Assembly (NCBI GenBank): GCA_037013495.1
Contig: CM072805.1
Coordinates: forward strand, 16,402,601-16,466,600
Source: Hippophae tibetana
Lineage: Eukaryota > Streptophyta > Magnoliopsida > Rosales > Elaeagnaceae
Direction: 5' to 3'
DNA: 64,000 bases
How positions within the stretch are numbered: the stretch's first letter is position 1; each line of letters opens with the position of its first letter. Position numbers and translations under genes: made by a program. This document shows positions 43,440 to 57,156 of this stretch, in pieces. Under the pieces are notes generated by a model that was not told where the DNA came from, searched no databases, and saw nothing but the letters and a program-made list of their open reading frames with translations.

Positions 43440-44715
43440 TTCTCTTTAGGGTTTATTCAGGTCATTCCTTACTTTTGAACTAAATAAAGTTCGTACAAAG
43501 GTTCGTTCTGGCTAAGTTCCACCAATGGGATGCCCTAGTCAACTGATCTATAACCACCCTAGTGTTGCGATAAAGGATTCCTCGAAAATTTAAGGATTCG
43601 TAATCCTTTTTATTTTAGAAATCGAATGGATTTGGTCTTATACATACGCTAGGAAGGTAATTAAAAAAGAAAGAAGATGAGAAATCTAGATCTTCTCTTT
43701 CTGTGTTTATCAATCTATTTCTAATTATAGAATAGAATCTATATAACATGAAATTTTGACAAGAAAGAAGGTCATTCTCCGTATTTAGAAAGAGCAAAAA
43801 GCGGTTTGATAGTATGAAACCTTTAACTAACCCATTTTTTTCTAAAAGGAATTGTAGTAATTTTGGAAATGTAAATTGGTTACGCAAGCACAAGTGTCCT
43901 TTTTTTTATCGAAAGCCTCATCCCTTATATCTTTAATGCATAGGTCTTTCCCTTGGCCTTTGGAGAGGAGAAGGCAGATAAGTTTTTCAGGGTAAGAAGG
44001 GGTAGAGAAAATGCCTCGAGCGGCCCCACTCTATTGAAAGGTCTCCATTCCTATAGTAGTTTTGTCAACGAACGTGTCCTAGGCTAGATTGACTCTCGAA
44101 TCCTCCATTCTTTTTTAGCCCAGCCGAGCTTTATATTTGGCGTCGAAGCTAGACTTGGACACCACTGCTTTTTTCTTTGTGCCCCAAGAAATAAGACCCA
44201 TTTTAATCCGGTCTAGCCATTTCTTTGCCGAACAATTCGAGCCAAAATCATGATGGTTCCTTTTGCACCAATGGAATTAGTGGAAGATTTTGTACCTGAA
44301 GAATATGATCAGCAATATCAACAACTGGAATTGCAAGAACTCGACCTTTAAGGCCGTTTTCTATAATGAATGAGGTTCCTACATGGGAGTTACATAAGAG
44401 GATATTGTTACTAATAATATAGTATTCACCGCACCGCTTTCTTTCCCAATAGCCTATTTTATACAGAAAGTCCAACCTTTCTCTTTAATAACTTTTAATG
44501 AAGTCTCATTCACATATTATGGATAGGCTCTACCATGGAGATAAGCATAAAGAAGTGGCCTTATAGAAGGTTGGGGCAAGTTCTGGGCAAGCTATTCAAG
44601 GATTCGAAGCTTTATCCGGTTTCGGTATTGAAAATAAACATAAGTTGGTATGTATGAGATTCAAAGGATGTTTCCTTTCCCGTTGTGACTATTTAAGAAA
44701 TGGGTCTTTGATATT
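43440..44715. other. Organelle-like island (possible mitochondrial or plastid insertion)
   Basis: This is the longest stretch in the window with balanced, complex base composition and no retroelement protein. Phrases such as 'TAGCCCAGCCGAGCTTTATA' and 'GCCGAACAATTCGAGCC' have the look of plant mitochondrial intergenic DNA. Open frames exist on the minus strand at 43615-43893 and 44248-44475, but I cannot name either; the second contains GTSFIIENGLKGRVLAIPVV. Origin rests on composition and general familiarity only. Confidence 0.35.
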
Positions 44716-44719
44716 GCTT

Positions 44720-45400
44720 TCTAAGTTGACATCATTTGTAAACTCTCTTTATATCATCAATTTGAGGTAAGCCGTCTACCATTCTTTTGGATTATAACAA
44801 CTTCAAGTTTCCAACCTTTAAGTTCCCAAATCTTGCATGCCATAACTTGGAACTTTCTTTATTAGCACTTGCAAAGCATTAAATATCTTGCAACTTGAGA
44901 GGAAACATATTATTTGAGCTTATAAAATTTTTTGCAACAACTTGTTTCGTCTTGACATCACACAAATTTTAGCATAAAATTGAATAATATATCATTTCTT
45001 CATGAGATAACATACACTAAGTAAATTAGTTTTCAAGCCAAGTACTTAATAAACTTAAAAAAATTAGATCTTCCATCTTTTTTTTTATAGAGATATCATC
45101 AATTCCTTTGATTTTATAAGGTTTAGCATCTCTAATTTGAACTTGGTCATGCACTATCTCTTTCACTTTTTAGAAAATATTTTTGTTGGCAGTCATGTGT
45201 TTACTAGCACCACTATCTAAGTACCAAATATCATCAATTTCACCTTGATGTGCAATCAAAAATGTTTCATTACTTTTATCTTTGTATACAAATCCATTCT
45301 AGTTTATTTTCATTTCAACAATGCCAACATTCATTGATTGTGTGATCGAGTTTGTGATGATGAAACATGCAATGTAATTTTTTTTACCTCTTTGGTACTA
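44720..45400 (-). pseudogene. Copia zinc knuckle, protease and GAG-pre-integrase fragment
   Basis: Minus strand: a knuckle relic (CMFHHHKLDHTINEC), then IAHQGEIDDIWYLDSGASKH with the protease motif DSGAS intact, then VQIRDAKPYKIKGIDDISI. After frameshifts comes the GAG-pre-integrase text LWHARFGNLKVGNL at about 44840. It ends abruptly at the organelle-like island near 44715. No LTR seen nearby. Confidence 0.72.
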
Positions 45401-48179
45401 GCCATGACCTATCACCTTTTGAAAATCATTTGAACTGAATTGTTAATAACTTACATAATATGATATAATTTATCATTTCTCAACTTTAAACTTTAGTCTG
45501 ATTTCATTTTTATTTTATTTTTTATTTTATACTTTATCATTATTATTTAAATTTTATTACATATTTGAAGAAAATAAAGGTCCAAAATTTTAGAAACATC
45601 TCTTTAAATGAAGTTTTATTTAAATCAAATTTAAATTATATATATACAAGGAAAGATGCGACTTTAATATATATATATATATAAAGAGAGATGAGAGCAT
45701 CGAAGGAAGAAAAAAAAAGAAAAAATGAATAAGGAAGATTGGAAGAGAGAGAGAGAAACAGAGGTAACAAAAGAAGTAAAGAGAAAAGAGAAAAGCAAAA
45801 ACAAATTAGTGTGCAACATATTAATGCAAATTATTACGCTTAATTTTCTATATTAATTTCAATTATTTCTATAAATATTTGTTTGATTTATTCTGAGTTT
45901 ATTGATTCTAATTAACTGAATATTAATTAGATGTTTTTAATCTTGTGATTTATTATCGAAAGAGAGAATTATAGAATAGATTTGAAATATTTCAACATAG
46001 ATAAATATAAAAATCGAAAGACTTGTATAATCCTATGTAGTATTAAAATAATTGGTTTTAATATTTTCTTGTTTTATTAAATTAGATACTCTTGTGTAAA
46101 TTAATGAACAAAAATGTTTCCAATTAACTGTCGAAATAGGTTTTTGGATGTTTTTTTTTTAAATTGCTAACAAATAGGGAGAGTTAAATTCTAATAGTTA
46201 GATGAGCAAAACAAATTGAGGGATTAGGTGAAATCGATTTCCTAAAAAACTTTCTTCCCATTAATTTGATATTTGAACAACATCTCTAAATAAAATTAAG
46301 ATTATTATAATTTTAGTATTTATCAAAAATAATGATATTTTTTTTATTATTTTACTATAAAACTACGATATTGTATATTTATAATTTTACACCGATCAAT
46401 TGTGATATATTTTGTTTTGACAAATCAATATTTGAGGAACCTTTACCATGTCCAATGAAATTTGTTCCTCTTAAACATTTGCCTCGTACATAACTATCAC
46501 TACCTCTTCTTGTGCCACAGTATCCCAAAAAGAAAAACTTATTGAATAACTTGATCTTTTGAAAAAGAATGAATATCAGTTGAATTTCTATTATTAATAT
46601 GAATTTTAAGTTTCCTTTATAAATTTTCAATTACAAAATTATATAATCAAATTTTTTTGATAAGAGGTATAAATTTTTTGCAACAAATACCTAATTTTTT
46701 AGAATTTCTCCGTTTAAAATCATTTAATTAAAAATTTATTATTATAAAATAATCAAAAATTAATTCATTTTCCTTTATTTCAATACTTTCCATACTAATA
46801 TTAACTATTGAAGCACATGGAGGATAATACTATTAAAATAACCTATTTTTATTCTAACTTCACATTATTGGCTAAAACATATACTTCAACATCAATTAAA
46901 CCTTCTTCTTTTTTAATGTTGTTTCAAGTTTTCTAACTAGATTTGCCTTTTCTTTGTCCTGATAGCTTGCTTAATTTGCGGCCCGTATTATTTTCTTTTA
47001 CGGCATCATTACCACAGCTAGCATCCTTGAAAATGACAAAATGAAGTAGTGATATTTTTAATTTTTAATTAGTCAATTTACTAACGTCACAAAATGAAGT
47101 TGTTATATAAATCAATTCTTTCTTTTTTGTTAAATCAAATTGTACATAGTATGATTATATATGACTTAAAATAAGTTGAGAATGAATCTGTTAAATCACT
47201 ACTTTAAATACACATTGATTCGAAGTTATAGCTAAAATTATATGGACAACCACATTGGATTATAACACCTCAACATTTCGATACTAAAATCAATCTAAGA
47301 AAATATATTTATTGCTAAGAATAACATAATATTATTATAAAAATAAAAATTTAGATACCAAAAATTTAAAACCATACGTTTCAACCTTAAAACTAAAAAA
47401 TCATTATTTTTTTCTAAACAAAACCTAATAATATAAGTTTAAATCTCATAATTTATCCAATAAACACTATAAAATATGTCTAACCTTTCTCATGGGAACT
47501 CAACAATCAAACTTTATTATAAATAAAATAGTAAATAGTCATAGATAATCAATTTATTTCATACAATATCCAAGGTTGTACATAAACATGAGAATAGATA
47601 TATAATACATGGTAATGACTCAATTAAAAAAATTCTTAATTTATTTCTTTATTGTTTTTATGAAATGCCTTAGACTTCTGGTAACAATGGTGAAGCCAAT
47701 ACAATATATCACTTGTCGATCCAAATAAATTATCCATTGGTGATCGACACGCATGAAAGGCAAGTGCAAGTGAGCCAAAAATCGAAAGTCAAACTTGAAA
47801 TTTCATTACAAATTCTCACATGTATAAGTTCATCCACACGTAATGGTAAGGACTTAGATGCCATGGATATCGAAGTAATAAATTATGGATATCTTCACTA
47901 TATGACCCAAAAATAAATACAATATGCTCTCAATACAAATCCAATCATAATGATTGTCAAAGACATTTTGTTAAAACTATTTTCACAAAAATTGCTTTTA
48001 AAAAAAGTAAAGCATTTTTAATATCAAAATTTCAAATGTCATGCATGTTAATGTCCACATAACAAATAGATTTTTGTGCAATGAGATCATTGAAATGAGT
48101 TTCATTCATCACAAGGCATCAAAACTTAGCATATATTAATGGCATACAAACATACATACACGATAATCAAACTACATGT
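45401..48179. other. AT-rich sequence, no supported gene
   Basis: Contains (TA)n at about 45667-45682 and a GA-rich tract at about 45685-45800. A minus-strand open frame at 46379-46630 includes YCGTRRGSDSYVRGKC and matches nothing I know. 46950-47040 is less AT-rich. No further features. Confidence 0.5.
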
Positions 48180-49533
48180 TTTCAACTCATCACAAAGAGA
48201 GATTTCTTCTTATCTAGTTCCTTCAATGTGGCCTAATATTTCGTGCAAGTGATTCAGATCCACTTTAGAGTAAGTACTCATAGCCTCTTCAATCTCTATA
48301 ACACCATTAAGAATATACAACATGTTCTTTTACTTAATGCAAAAATGTACTATTAAACCCCTTGCACACCATAATTTGATCGTGTTCACATTTTAAACTA
48401 AAATCCATGCTACTCAACATTCCCAAGGAGATAAAATTACTCTTTAACTCCGAAACATGTAACAAATTTTAAAGAATAAACATTGAACCATCATAAAGTT
48501 GAAGATGTACAGTGCCAATGCAAGCAATTTCACACCAATGATTATCTACCATAAGCATAACACCATCATTCAAAGATTTGTATTCAACAAAATAACTCCT
48601 AGAAGGTGTAAAATGGTATTACAACACGAGTTCAAAAATTATGTGCCATAATCTCTACCATCCACTAAAATTGCAAGTGTTTCGGTATAGTTATAGCTTG
48701 TCCCTTCATTCATTACTAAAGTTCTTTCACTGCTTGATACTTCCATCTTATGTCCTATCATTTTCAGGTAATCTCTTCAAATGTGACCATGTTTTGACAA
48801 TGATAAGACCTTAAATTTATTTTCTCTCCTTGTGACTTAATCCGAAAGTGAACTTTATCATTCAACTCTTTGCTTTTATCACCTTCCTAACCACCAGTAA
48901 ACAATGCATCACATCTACTATTGCCACCAAAATATAGACATCTCATGTTCATCTCCAACTCTCCTGTCTCAAGTGAAATGCAACTTACTCCAAAGATATT
49001 TTATCTCTTCCATACTTGAGCCTCATCTTCCCTTTAAGATACAACCCGTATATTTTACAACAACAGGTATCAATACCCTAATCATTAAGACCTTCTTCAA
49101 AATTGGACCATATCATTAGCAATCTTTCAAAAGTTTGAAAGATTAAACTCCAAGCCTTTTGATATATCCATCTTGAAACTGAACAATAGTTCTTTCAAAT
49201 GAAATTTCCAAGACAAAGTTCTTTGAATGTAGATCTTATCCAACTTCTTCCCCTTTTATGGTCACCTTTCCTTGCATTTCATGAATAACATCATCATGTA
49301 AACATAAACAATTAGAGATGAAAGTGACCGCTTCCAACTCCTTTGATAATCAGTGAACCCATCCGAAAACTCCAAATAATGTTTCAAGGCTTGCACTATC
49401 TTTTCTTAAACTAAGATGCTCTTCAACTTTTATTTTCATATTTAGAAGTCATCAAAACAATCACATTTTTTTCTATCTCTATTTAATAATACACAAATCA
49501 TCGAAGCTGAAACCTTGAGCTCTGATACTACTT
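48180..49533 (-). pseudogene. Copia gag-protease remnant, minus strand
   Basis: From right to left: primer site TAGTATCAGAGC (49516-49527, minus), gag with CLCLHDDVIHEMQGKVTIKG, LKYGRDKIS and HLRQES, then the protease body SRSYFVEYKSLNDGVMLMVD, CEIACIGTVHLQLYDG, LLHVSELKSNFISLGML, and a GAG-pre-integrase start near 48200. Many stops. The DSG active-site segment falls in a broken part and cannot be read. Integrase and reverse transcriptase are absent. Confidence 0.7.
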
Positions 49534-50401
49534 TGTTTTGCGATGGGTCTCACCTTGGCCCACAACAAAGTTATCCCATGAAATGGTTATTACCCAATCA
49601 AATAATGAGTCAATGATATAACCAAATGGAAGCCAATTCGTAAAACAAAATATCCACAATATGTGTGCAACCACACCTATTAATCGATAAGGAAAATAAT
49701 AAATGAGCACACAAGATTTATTGTGGTTCTTTTCCAAAATTATAGAGTTAACATCCACGAACTAAGCACCCAATAAATATTTCACCATGAATCAAAGAGA
49801 ATTACAATCTATATTACCCAATATCAATTCAATCATCTACTCTTTTTTTCATACAAACATCACCCAAACCCATTTTTGCCTCCAAGAAATCTCCTAAGCC
49901 TCACGCTTCTTCAATGAAAATAGAATTAGATTTTAACGCTAACAATAGAGTGAGAAAGAGTTAACAATACTTTAAAATAGCTTAAACCCAAAGAATTGCA
50001 CCAGAAGACTAAGCTTATTTCTACACCTTCAATGGAAAAATGTCTTATCTTCCTTGCCTCTCTTTTCTCTCTAACCTCTCTTTCTCTCAGAATCTCTCTC
50101 AAATGATTCTAGGATACAAACTTGTGCTTATATATTCCATGTGGGTCATTTACCAAAATGCTCATTCAATTTCAAATCCCCTTCTACTAACTCACATGTC
50201 CATTCTCGTCATTTCCTAATAAACTTTAAATGATCAATTTCATCAACTCCTTGCTCAATCGATCGAACCATTAAAATTAGGAATTATAATTTTGACTAAA
50301 ACTCTTCATTTGAAGCCCAATCGAAACACGATCGATCCACCTTGCTTGATTAATCGAATTAGTCGATTTCTTGATTTGATTGATCGAGCTCCCCCATAAC
50401 A
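49534..50401 (-). repeat. 5' LTR of the minus-strand copia remnant
   Basis: In minus orientation it starts TGTTATGGGGGAGCTCGATC at 50401 and ends GCAAAACA at 49534, six bases before the primer site. Plant TATA (ATATATAAGC) at 50127-50137. About 868 bp. No 3' partner LTR found, so the edges rest on TGTT/AACA and the primer site. Confidence 0.55.
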
Positions 50402-53400
50402 CCTGTCAATCTTAATATACTATACTCATAGTCCAACCTATGATGTTTGATCACCCATAAGGATATTCAAGCATCCTCGATAAATTTGCATCACATATCA
50501 CATATTAGTACAATATAAACTTATTTTGTCAATTTCTCCATAATTTTATAAATATATATAAGTGCAAAAAATTGAAGGCAAGTTGGTGCAACATAGTAAA
50601 AATCATTTGGGTTGTTTATTGGTTTGTTTTTTAAATCCTTAATTAAGATATATATTTTAAAAAAAGTTCCAATGGAACAAATATAAGATTAAATTGAAAT
50701 TACATTTTTTTATAAGTTGGTTAATTTCTAATGTAGGTCTTAAAATTTAAAAAATCAACCTAATTTGATCGATTATAAATTTTTGTTATGTAAAACCCCA
50801 CATAAATCAAACCAATATATTTTTATTATAAATAAGTTTTAATTTTATTATATTTATAATTTTATATATACTATTTAATATATTTATCATTTTCTTGTAA
50901 AATTTATTCTCTAAAGCTAATCGTGAGCATGTAAAATTAACATTTTTTTTTCAAACGGGAGATATATTTTAACAAAATTTTCTTAGTAGGTCTAAGGTTT
51001 ATTTACCATTTGTTTCTAAATTTCAATCATTTTTACAATCTTTACTCTATATTAATTTAAGGTATGATGCACATTTTTAAATCTTTCTTAAACAATTTTA
51101 ATTTTTGACAAAATTAAACATTTTTAAATAACAATATATAAAGAATATATTATGCTAAATATTCTTCTTAATTCTATGTTATGATTTTAAAGAATTTTTT
51201 AGTTAAAAAAATAGGTAACAACCGTTAAATCGACCACCCTCTTACCCGATTTTTTAAAATTATAAATCTATTAAGGTTTTGATTTTTTTCAAAACCGATA
51301 AGATAAAATTAGCAAGTAAAATAAGTTAACAAGTGATTAAAACTACTACCTCCAATCCTAGCCAGTGCTAAACAAAAGTTTATATAAAAGTTTCAATCAT
51401 ACTTTATAACTTTTGTACCTAAATCATACTCATTGGAAAATTATGTACGGTATTAGACAAATATTTAAAAAATATATATGTGCTCTCTCTTAATTAAAAA
51501 TCTTATGGTATATTCATGGAAAAAGAAAAAAAAATCTTATGTTATAAATTAATTTAATATTACAAATATTTCATCTTGAAATAAAGTATTTTTATTTGAG
51601 TTGGTGTAATATTTTAAGTTGTTCAGTTATTTTATAATAACATTTTATTTTTATCTTATTTTGATTAGATTGTTAGAAAATATAGCTAAAGTATTAATGA
51701 TTGATAAAAAAAATTTATTAATACATGATGAATAATTTTTTAAAATAAAAATTATTTATATGATTTTTGTTCTAGAGTGTTGAAATATTTTCACGTCTTA
51801 AATTCCGTTTAACTTATTCATCTTTCAAAAAACCAATAAAATCGTTTTTTTAAACCAGGTTTCATATTATAATTTAATGATAAGATTTAACTCTTATTTA
51901 CTTTAAATCACATGAATTATTGTTTACCCAAAACAAAATTAAAACAAAATAGAAAAATGATAATACTTGCAAAAATATGTGTCCCTCAGAGTACGTATCC
52001 TTCCAAAATTTGTCAGGTGCTACCAACGTGTTAAAATTCCCAATTTGTTAATGAAACATCTTTATATATTTATATATATATATATATATAGATGATTGTA
52101 ATAATAATTAAAATAATAAATTTAAAATTTATTAAATTACTACGAGAATTCTGAAAAACATATGTAATATAGAAGTTCGTTTTCATCTTTTTGAAATTAA
52201 CGAACTCAAAGCAATGATTTGAATTTCTTTTCTTTAAGAGTAGCTTTAATAAGAAAAGAAAAGGCCGGTCCTTAGATGGAAGCATTTCCTATTTAAAAGG
52301 CTTATGATTCATGCATGCTCGTTGGACTTTTTTTTTTTAAAGCTTCGTTAGACTTCTTTAATGTAATATAGTCCTTTATTAATTCTTGTTATTTTACCCT
52401 AGAAGTTATGAACACGTGCTTAGCTATAATTATTTATTATCATTTTGAGGAGGCCGAAGGACCCAAATATCGTGTAACAATGATACCTTCCTTTTATCAC
52501 TTTTTAGCAAACATTTCGCTTCCTCTGTACGAAGAAAGTGCTTGTTATTATCATCTCTTTAAAAATAGGCTAAACAGTTTTTAAGTTACTATATTTTTGG
52601 ACTCTATTAAAAGAAGGTCCCTCCCCCCCACCCCCCCAAAAAAAAAAAAACCTAAACTGACATTTTGAACCATACTTGACATATTAGTCCCATTGTACTA
52701 CCCGAATTATCTATTTAAGATTTATACGTTAAAACGTAATAGTTTTTGGGATTAAAGTTTTGATTTTTTTTATTTTAGTATAGAAAAATATTCTAAAATT
52801 TAGAAAATTAGAAGCTATTTATAACCTTTAAATATTGGAGCAATCAACTCTTATTTTTATCTTTTGTAAGAATATGATAGTATAGCGGCAAAAACTCTTT
52901 TATGAGTATTTTTTTTTCATGGCTTTCATTGCAAAGAATAATGCTTGATTAGGAAGAAAAGCTTTTTTGGTTTAAATATAATTTTAGAAAAGCTTTTTGG
53001 TTTAAATATAAATTAATTATAATTATATTTGTCTAAATTACATTTAATTGAATTATAATTATTCTATTTAGTGTTTGTTTGCTATCTATATAATATAATC
53101 AAATAATATTTAATTTATGTCATGTATTATTTTAACCATCACTTGTGACATAAAGAACTATTTATTAATATAATTTCTAAAAACTACTTATTTGTTTTAG
53201 AGTATTTTTTTAGTTACAATTTGTATTATAAATATAATTGATGTAATAGATAATTAATTATTAATTAAAATAATAAATTTTATTTTTTTAATATATAATT
53301 AACTAGGATAATAGAGTTGATAATACACAACTTGCATTAAATAATAAATTTCATTATTTTAAGTCAATAGTGCACAAAATTGTTAAACATTATTTCTCTC

Positions 53401-53939
53401 TTTATTTTAAATTTCATTTTATTAGAAATTTAGGATGTTCATTGTATTTACTTCGATTGGTGTGCCTAGATCTATCTAGCGATACAAAATTTGATTAACA
53501 AGTAATTTCTTGCTTGCCAGTTGCCATGTTCTAATTAGCAATTAGTAATCTTCTTATCGGAAAAAAAAATTGTTTAAATTAGTAATCTCTTTCCTACTAA
53601 TAGTAATCTTCTTGCCATTTTTGTTCCTACGTAGAAAGCCAAAGGTCTCAATCAACTCTTTGATAGTCCTTCCGAATAATTGTAGGTAACTTGGTCAAAT
53701 TAATGGCTCATTCTATTTGTTGTATGGATAATCAATGGACTAAGTTGTAAAGTACCTTATTGTTGTAAAGTATGATTTACCTTATAGTGACCATTGAGAA
53801 ATAAGAGAACAAAACTAAAAGCGAAAATAATGATACCCATTACTTCTAAACTAATTTCCCTATAGATTTGCAAATTAAAAGTATCAATAATCTTTGTATT
53901 TTCTTCTTCAATATATAGGGCAAAAAGCATAAATTTAAG
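50402..53939. other. AT-rich intergenic sequence
   Basis: No gene seen. (TA)n at about 52070-52090. A C-rich then A-rich homopolymer block (CCCTCCCCCCCACCCCCCC then 13 A) at about 52621-52651. Duplicated AGAAAAGCTTTTTTGGTTTA phrases near 52957-53010. Confidence 0.6.
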
Positions 53940-55092
53940 AACATATTAAAGAGTGGCTTGGAACGTAAAAGCCTTTATAAATTCTATCGATGGCCTAAGC
54001 ATAACATGATTGCCCAAATTGATGAAACATGCTAAACCCATTTTTTGCCAAACCATAATGACTAGTTGCATTAAAATTAAATTTGAAAGCTCTCGAATGT
54101 GGGGTTTGTCAATTGGTTGGGATGACAATATAACCCTTCTCTACCAAGAGTGGATTTTTATTGTCATCCAGAATTAAAGTTTGAAACTCATTTATTCGTT
54201 AGGTAATATCTCAAAGAATAGAGTGAGCAAATAAGTGGAATTCTTAAAACAATATTTTATTCTACAATCATCAATTCATTTCAAATACAGTGAGGGTGAA
54301 TAATAGAGAAGAAATACCAATAGGAAAAATTAGTTGTGGAAGGTTTAGAATTAATCAAACATAGGTGAAAATATATAATCTTTCTACAAAACTCCAATTG
54401 AGATTCCATTTCCAATACTTCCACCAGGATTTGAGTATATCACATTTGATGAATATGCATTCCTCATCCTCTACTTCTTTATGACATAGAAGGAAAAAAG
54501 AGTCTTCAATGTTTAAGGATCTGACTAACTGTTTCCTTATACAAAAGGAACCATGAAGGATTTTCCAAATAAAAAAGTATGTGATGTTTATGAATATTTT
54601 CTCTCTAGAGCTTACGCAAAAAACCTTTTCAGTTAACAAAATCTCTCTTAGCAGCTATGCTTTTATAAACATCTTTGGTTGAAAAACTCCATGCACTAAT
54701 GCCAAACCATTTTGTAGTATCTCTACCAATTACTTTAGGTGGTTAGATTTTAAGAATCAAATAGGTGGTGTTTTGCCCAAAACTATGGGTTAAGATATTA
54801 ACATTTCAATTTAAATTTTGAATGGAGTCCAATCAACCACCTTATTGATCATAAGATTTGGAATTGGTTAAATGGAATTTGGTACTCGTTAGTTCGTGAA
54901 ACCAGGAATCCAATGGTCATTCCAAACATTGATATATGAGTCATTCCTAATCTTTAGAAAAATGTTCTTTAAAGCGTTTCTTTCCTAAAGTATACCTTTC
55001 CAAACAAAGGAACCTACAGGTCTAGCTATGACATTTAATATTAATGAGTGGTGTTGCAAGTATTTGTCATTGAAAAATTTAACCCAAAGTGA
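53940..55092 (-). mobile_element. LINE relic, C-terminal half (thumb, zf-RVT, RNase H)
   Basis: Minus strand from 55092: SLWVKFFNDKYLQHHSL, then GSFVWKGI, VWNDHWIPGF, then the zf-RVT domain in the open frame 54639-54355 (YFFIWKILHGSFCIRKQL, LLCHKEVEDEECIFIKCD, with its C..C....H/C..C pattern). RNase H start FKFNFNATSHYGLAKNGF at about 54095. It continues the LINE at 57976-59510 and is separated from it by the gypsy insertion. Stops throughout. Confidence 0.8.
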
Positions 55093-56119
55093 TGCGGATC
55101 AATGAGCATCACCAAATATTTCATTGTACATTCTAACTAGGTCAATTAATCAAGAATAACTAATAGCTTTAGAAGCAAGCATAGATATAATTACAAGTTA
55201 TTTGGATCGTTTTGACATGAAGTAAAATAAATGACCAAATACATTCAGAAATGGAAAAGTTTTATTGAATAGATATTAGTATATTTACTATATATTTTAT
55301 ATCCAATATCTTATTGAGGCAAAACAAATTAAATTACAAAACTGACTCAATGGATTACAATATTAACAAAGATAAAAAATTTCATAATTCAAAAGTTTAT
55401 TAAGTCAAAAATGGATTTCAATCGATACCCAAATTTTTTCCAAATAATAACCTTTTTTATTTTCATTTTTTATTTGGTAAGATTTTAAATTCAATTTCTA
55501 GCAATATTTAAGTGTTTTATATTAATAATTTATTAGCTAGGGTTTATATAACGTTTTAGAGTCTATAATGTAAGGTTTTAATTAAAATCAACCAACTTTG
55601 AACATAAATTTTAATAAGAGTGTTTTTCTTTAGTTTCTTCAAGAAATTTTATTGAAATTATTAAAAGTAATCTTATAGTGTTAAAAACTTAACATATCAC
55701 TCACATCTCCCTCGTGTTCTTGAGTATGATGTCTACCTTACCCTTCTTTGTTACCACTATCTCGTTATAGATATCGGGTCATAATCTTCATTTTCTTTCA
55801 CTTTTCAATCTAATTTAGAACGTTCTTAATAAAGAGATCAACATTGATCTTTGGGTCTCACTTATTTAGGTGATGTTCATATCATTTGACATCAGAGCAA
55901 GGCTCTAAATCATGTAAATCTATCCCTTTTAGTTTTTTCATTTCTTGTTTATAATTTTGTTTCCTTTATATTATTTGTTGTTTTTATTTGACACTTGAAG
56001 AGAAAGAGAGGAAAAAAAGAACGAAAAAAAGAGAAAGTTGGAAAAAAAATATATGGTAGTGAAAATTCAAAAACCAATTCTTTGTTGGTTTATTTTTCTA
56101 AGTTGTAAACATGTTTTAT

Positions 56120-56510
56120 ACAAGATGTTATGTCAATGGTAAAGTATTTTGCGTAAAAATTAATAGGTGCTAAGAAGTTAATTTTGTTGGAACTCATATA
56201 GTGGAAAAGTTAAATTTGACAACTTTGCAACATTCAAGATCATATGAGCTACCATGGATGAATGATTATACGCAACTAAAGATAGACATATAAGTATAAG
56301 TGATCTATACAATAGTGAGGTATAAAGATGGGGTTATATGTAACGTGGTTCTAATGGAAACTGTTCATACTCTTTTAGGGAAACGATGGCAATAATATAG
56401 GCAAGTAACTCATGATGAATACACCAATAGATAACTTGTTTTTGTTAATAACAAAGGAACTACTCTTATGCCACTTATCCCAAAACAAATGCATGAAGAT
56501 AAATTATAAT
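56120..56510 (+). pseudogene. Gypsy protease relic
   Basis: It reads GKVFCVKINRC, stop, then HIVEKLNLTTLQHSRSYELP, WMNDYTQLKIDI, RYKDGVICNVVLMETVHTLL, GKRWQ and VNNKGTTLMPLIPKQMHEDK. This matches the order of a plant gypsy protease (active site, L..HP.PY.L.WLN, Y.D.V.CDVVPM....LLGRPWQ, APL.PKQV..D). The DGG active site is lost. Confidence 0.75.
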
Positions 56511-57156
56511 TAAAGGAAAGAGTAAATGAGTATAAAAAAATAGAGATTGGATGAGAGAGAGAGAGCAAAAAAAGAAAGAGTGGACTAAAAAAAGAAATTG
56601 AGCTACAAAAAGAGAGTAATAGAAAAAAGGACTTCAGTTGAACTAAGAGAGTAACAAAAAAAAATATTGAAATAAAAAAGAGTGAATAAAAGATAGATAA
56701 TTATGAAAAAGAAATGAAGGTTTCAGTTAGTAAGGAAATATTTAAGAAAAATAGTAAAAGAAAAGTTGAGTGAACATAAAAAGTTAAGTGATAAATAAGA
56801 GTTGAATGAAAATAAAGAAAGTGGATCAAAAGAAGAGAGGGAAGGAAAAAAAAAGATGATTGTGAATAAGGAAAAGAAGTTCTTGTTAGTGAAGAAAAAA
56901 CTGAGATGAGAGAGGCTTGTTCAAGTACTAATGAAAAGTTTTTGTTACCTAATATTCAACATATTGATTTTATTGGAGTCAAGAAATAAAATTTTGTAGG
57001 AGTTAATCAATTTTCTGTTACATTTAGACCAAATATTTCAAAGAGATTATCCAAGAGATTAATGCAACATGTGCATGAATCATCTTTCGTGATAGAGACA
57101 ATCCCAATATTACAACAAAGGTCTGTGACAAATCTTTTTTAGGAAAGGAAGAATTA
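56511..57156 (+). other. Lys/Glu-rich post-protease segment and end of the gypsy interior
   Basis: A purine-rich run (56540-56900) encodes mostly K, E, R and S, like the linker between protease and reverse transcriptase in some gypsy elements. Then comes LLPNIQHIDFIGVKK and the polypurine tract at 57141-57153. No enzyme domain. Confidence 0.5.

Noticed and set aside
44248..44475. Faint resemblance of the frame to ribosomal protein S3a around GLKxRV
   Set aside because: Only a handful of residues agree and the flanks do not; not enough to name it.
46379..46630. 83-codon minus-strand ORF with YCGTRRGSDSYVRGKC
   Set aside because: No family recognised; half of it is A/T-driven translation. Reported only as part of a gap.
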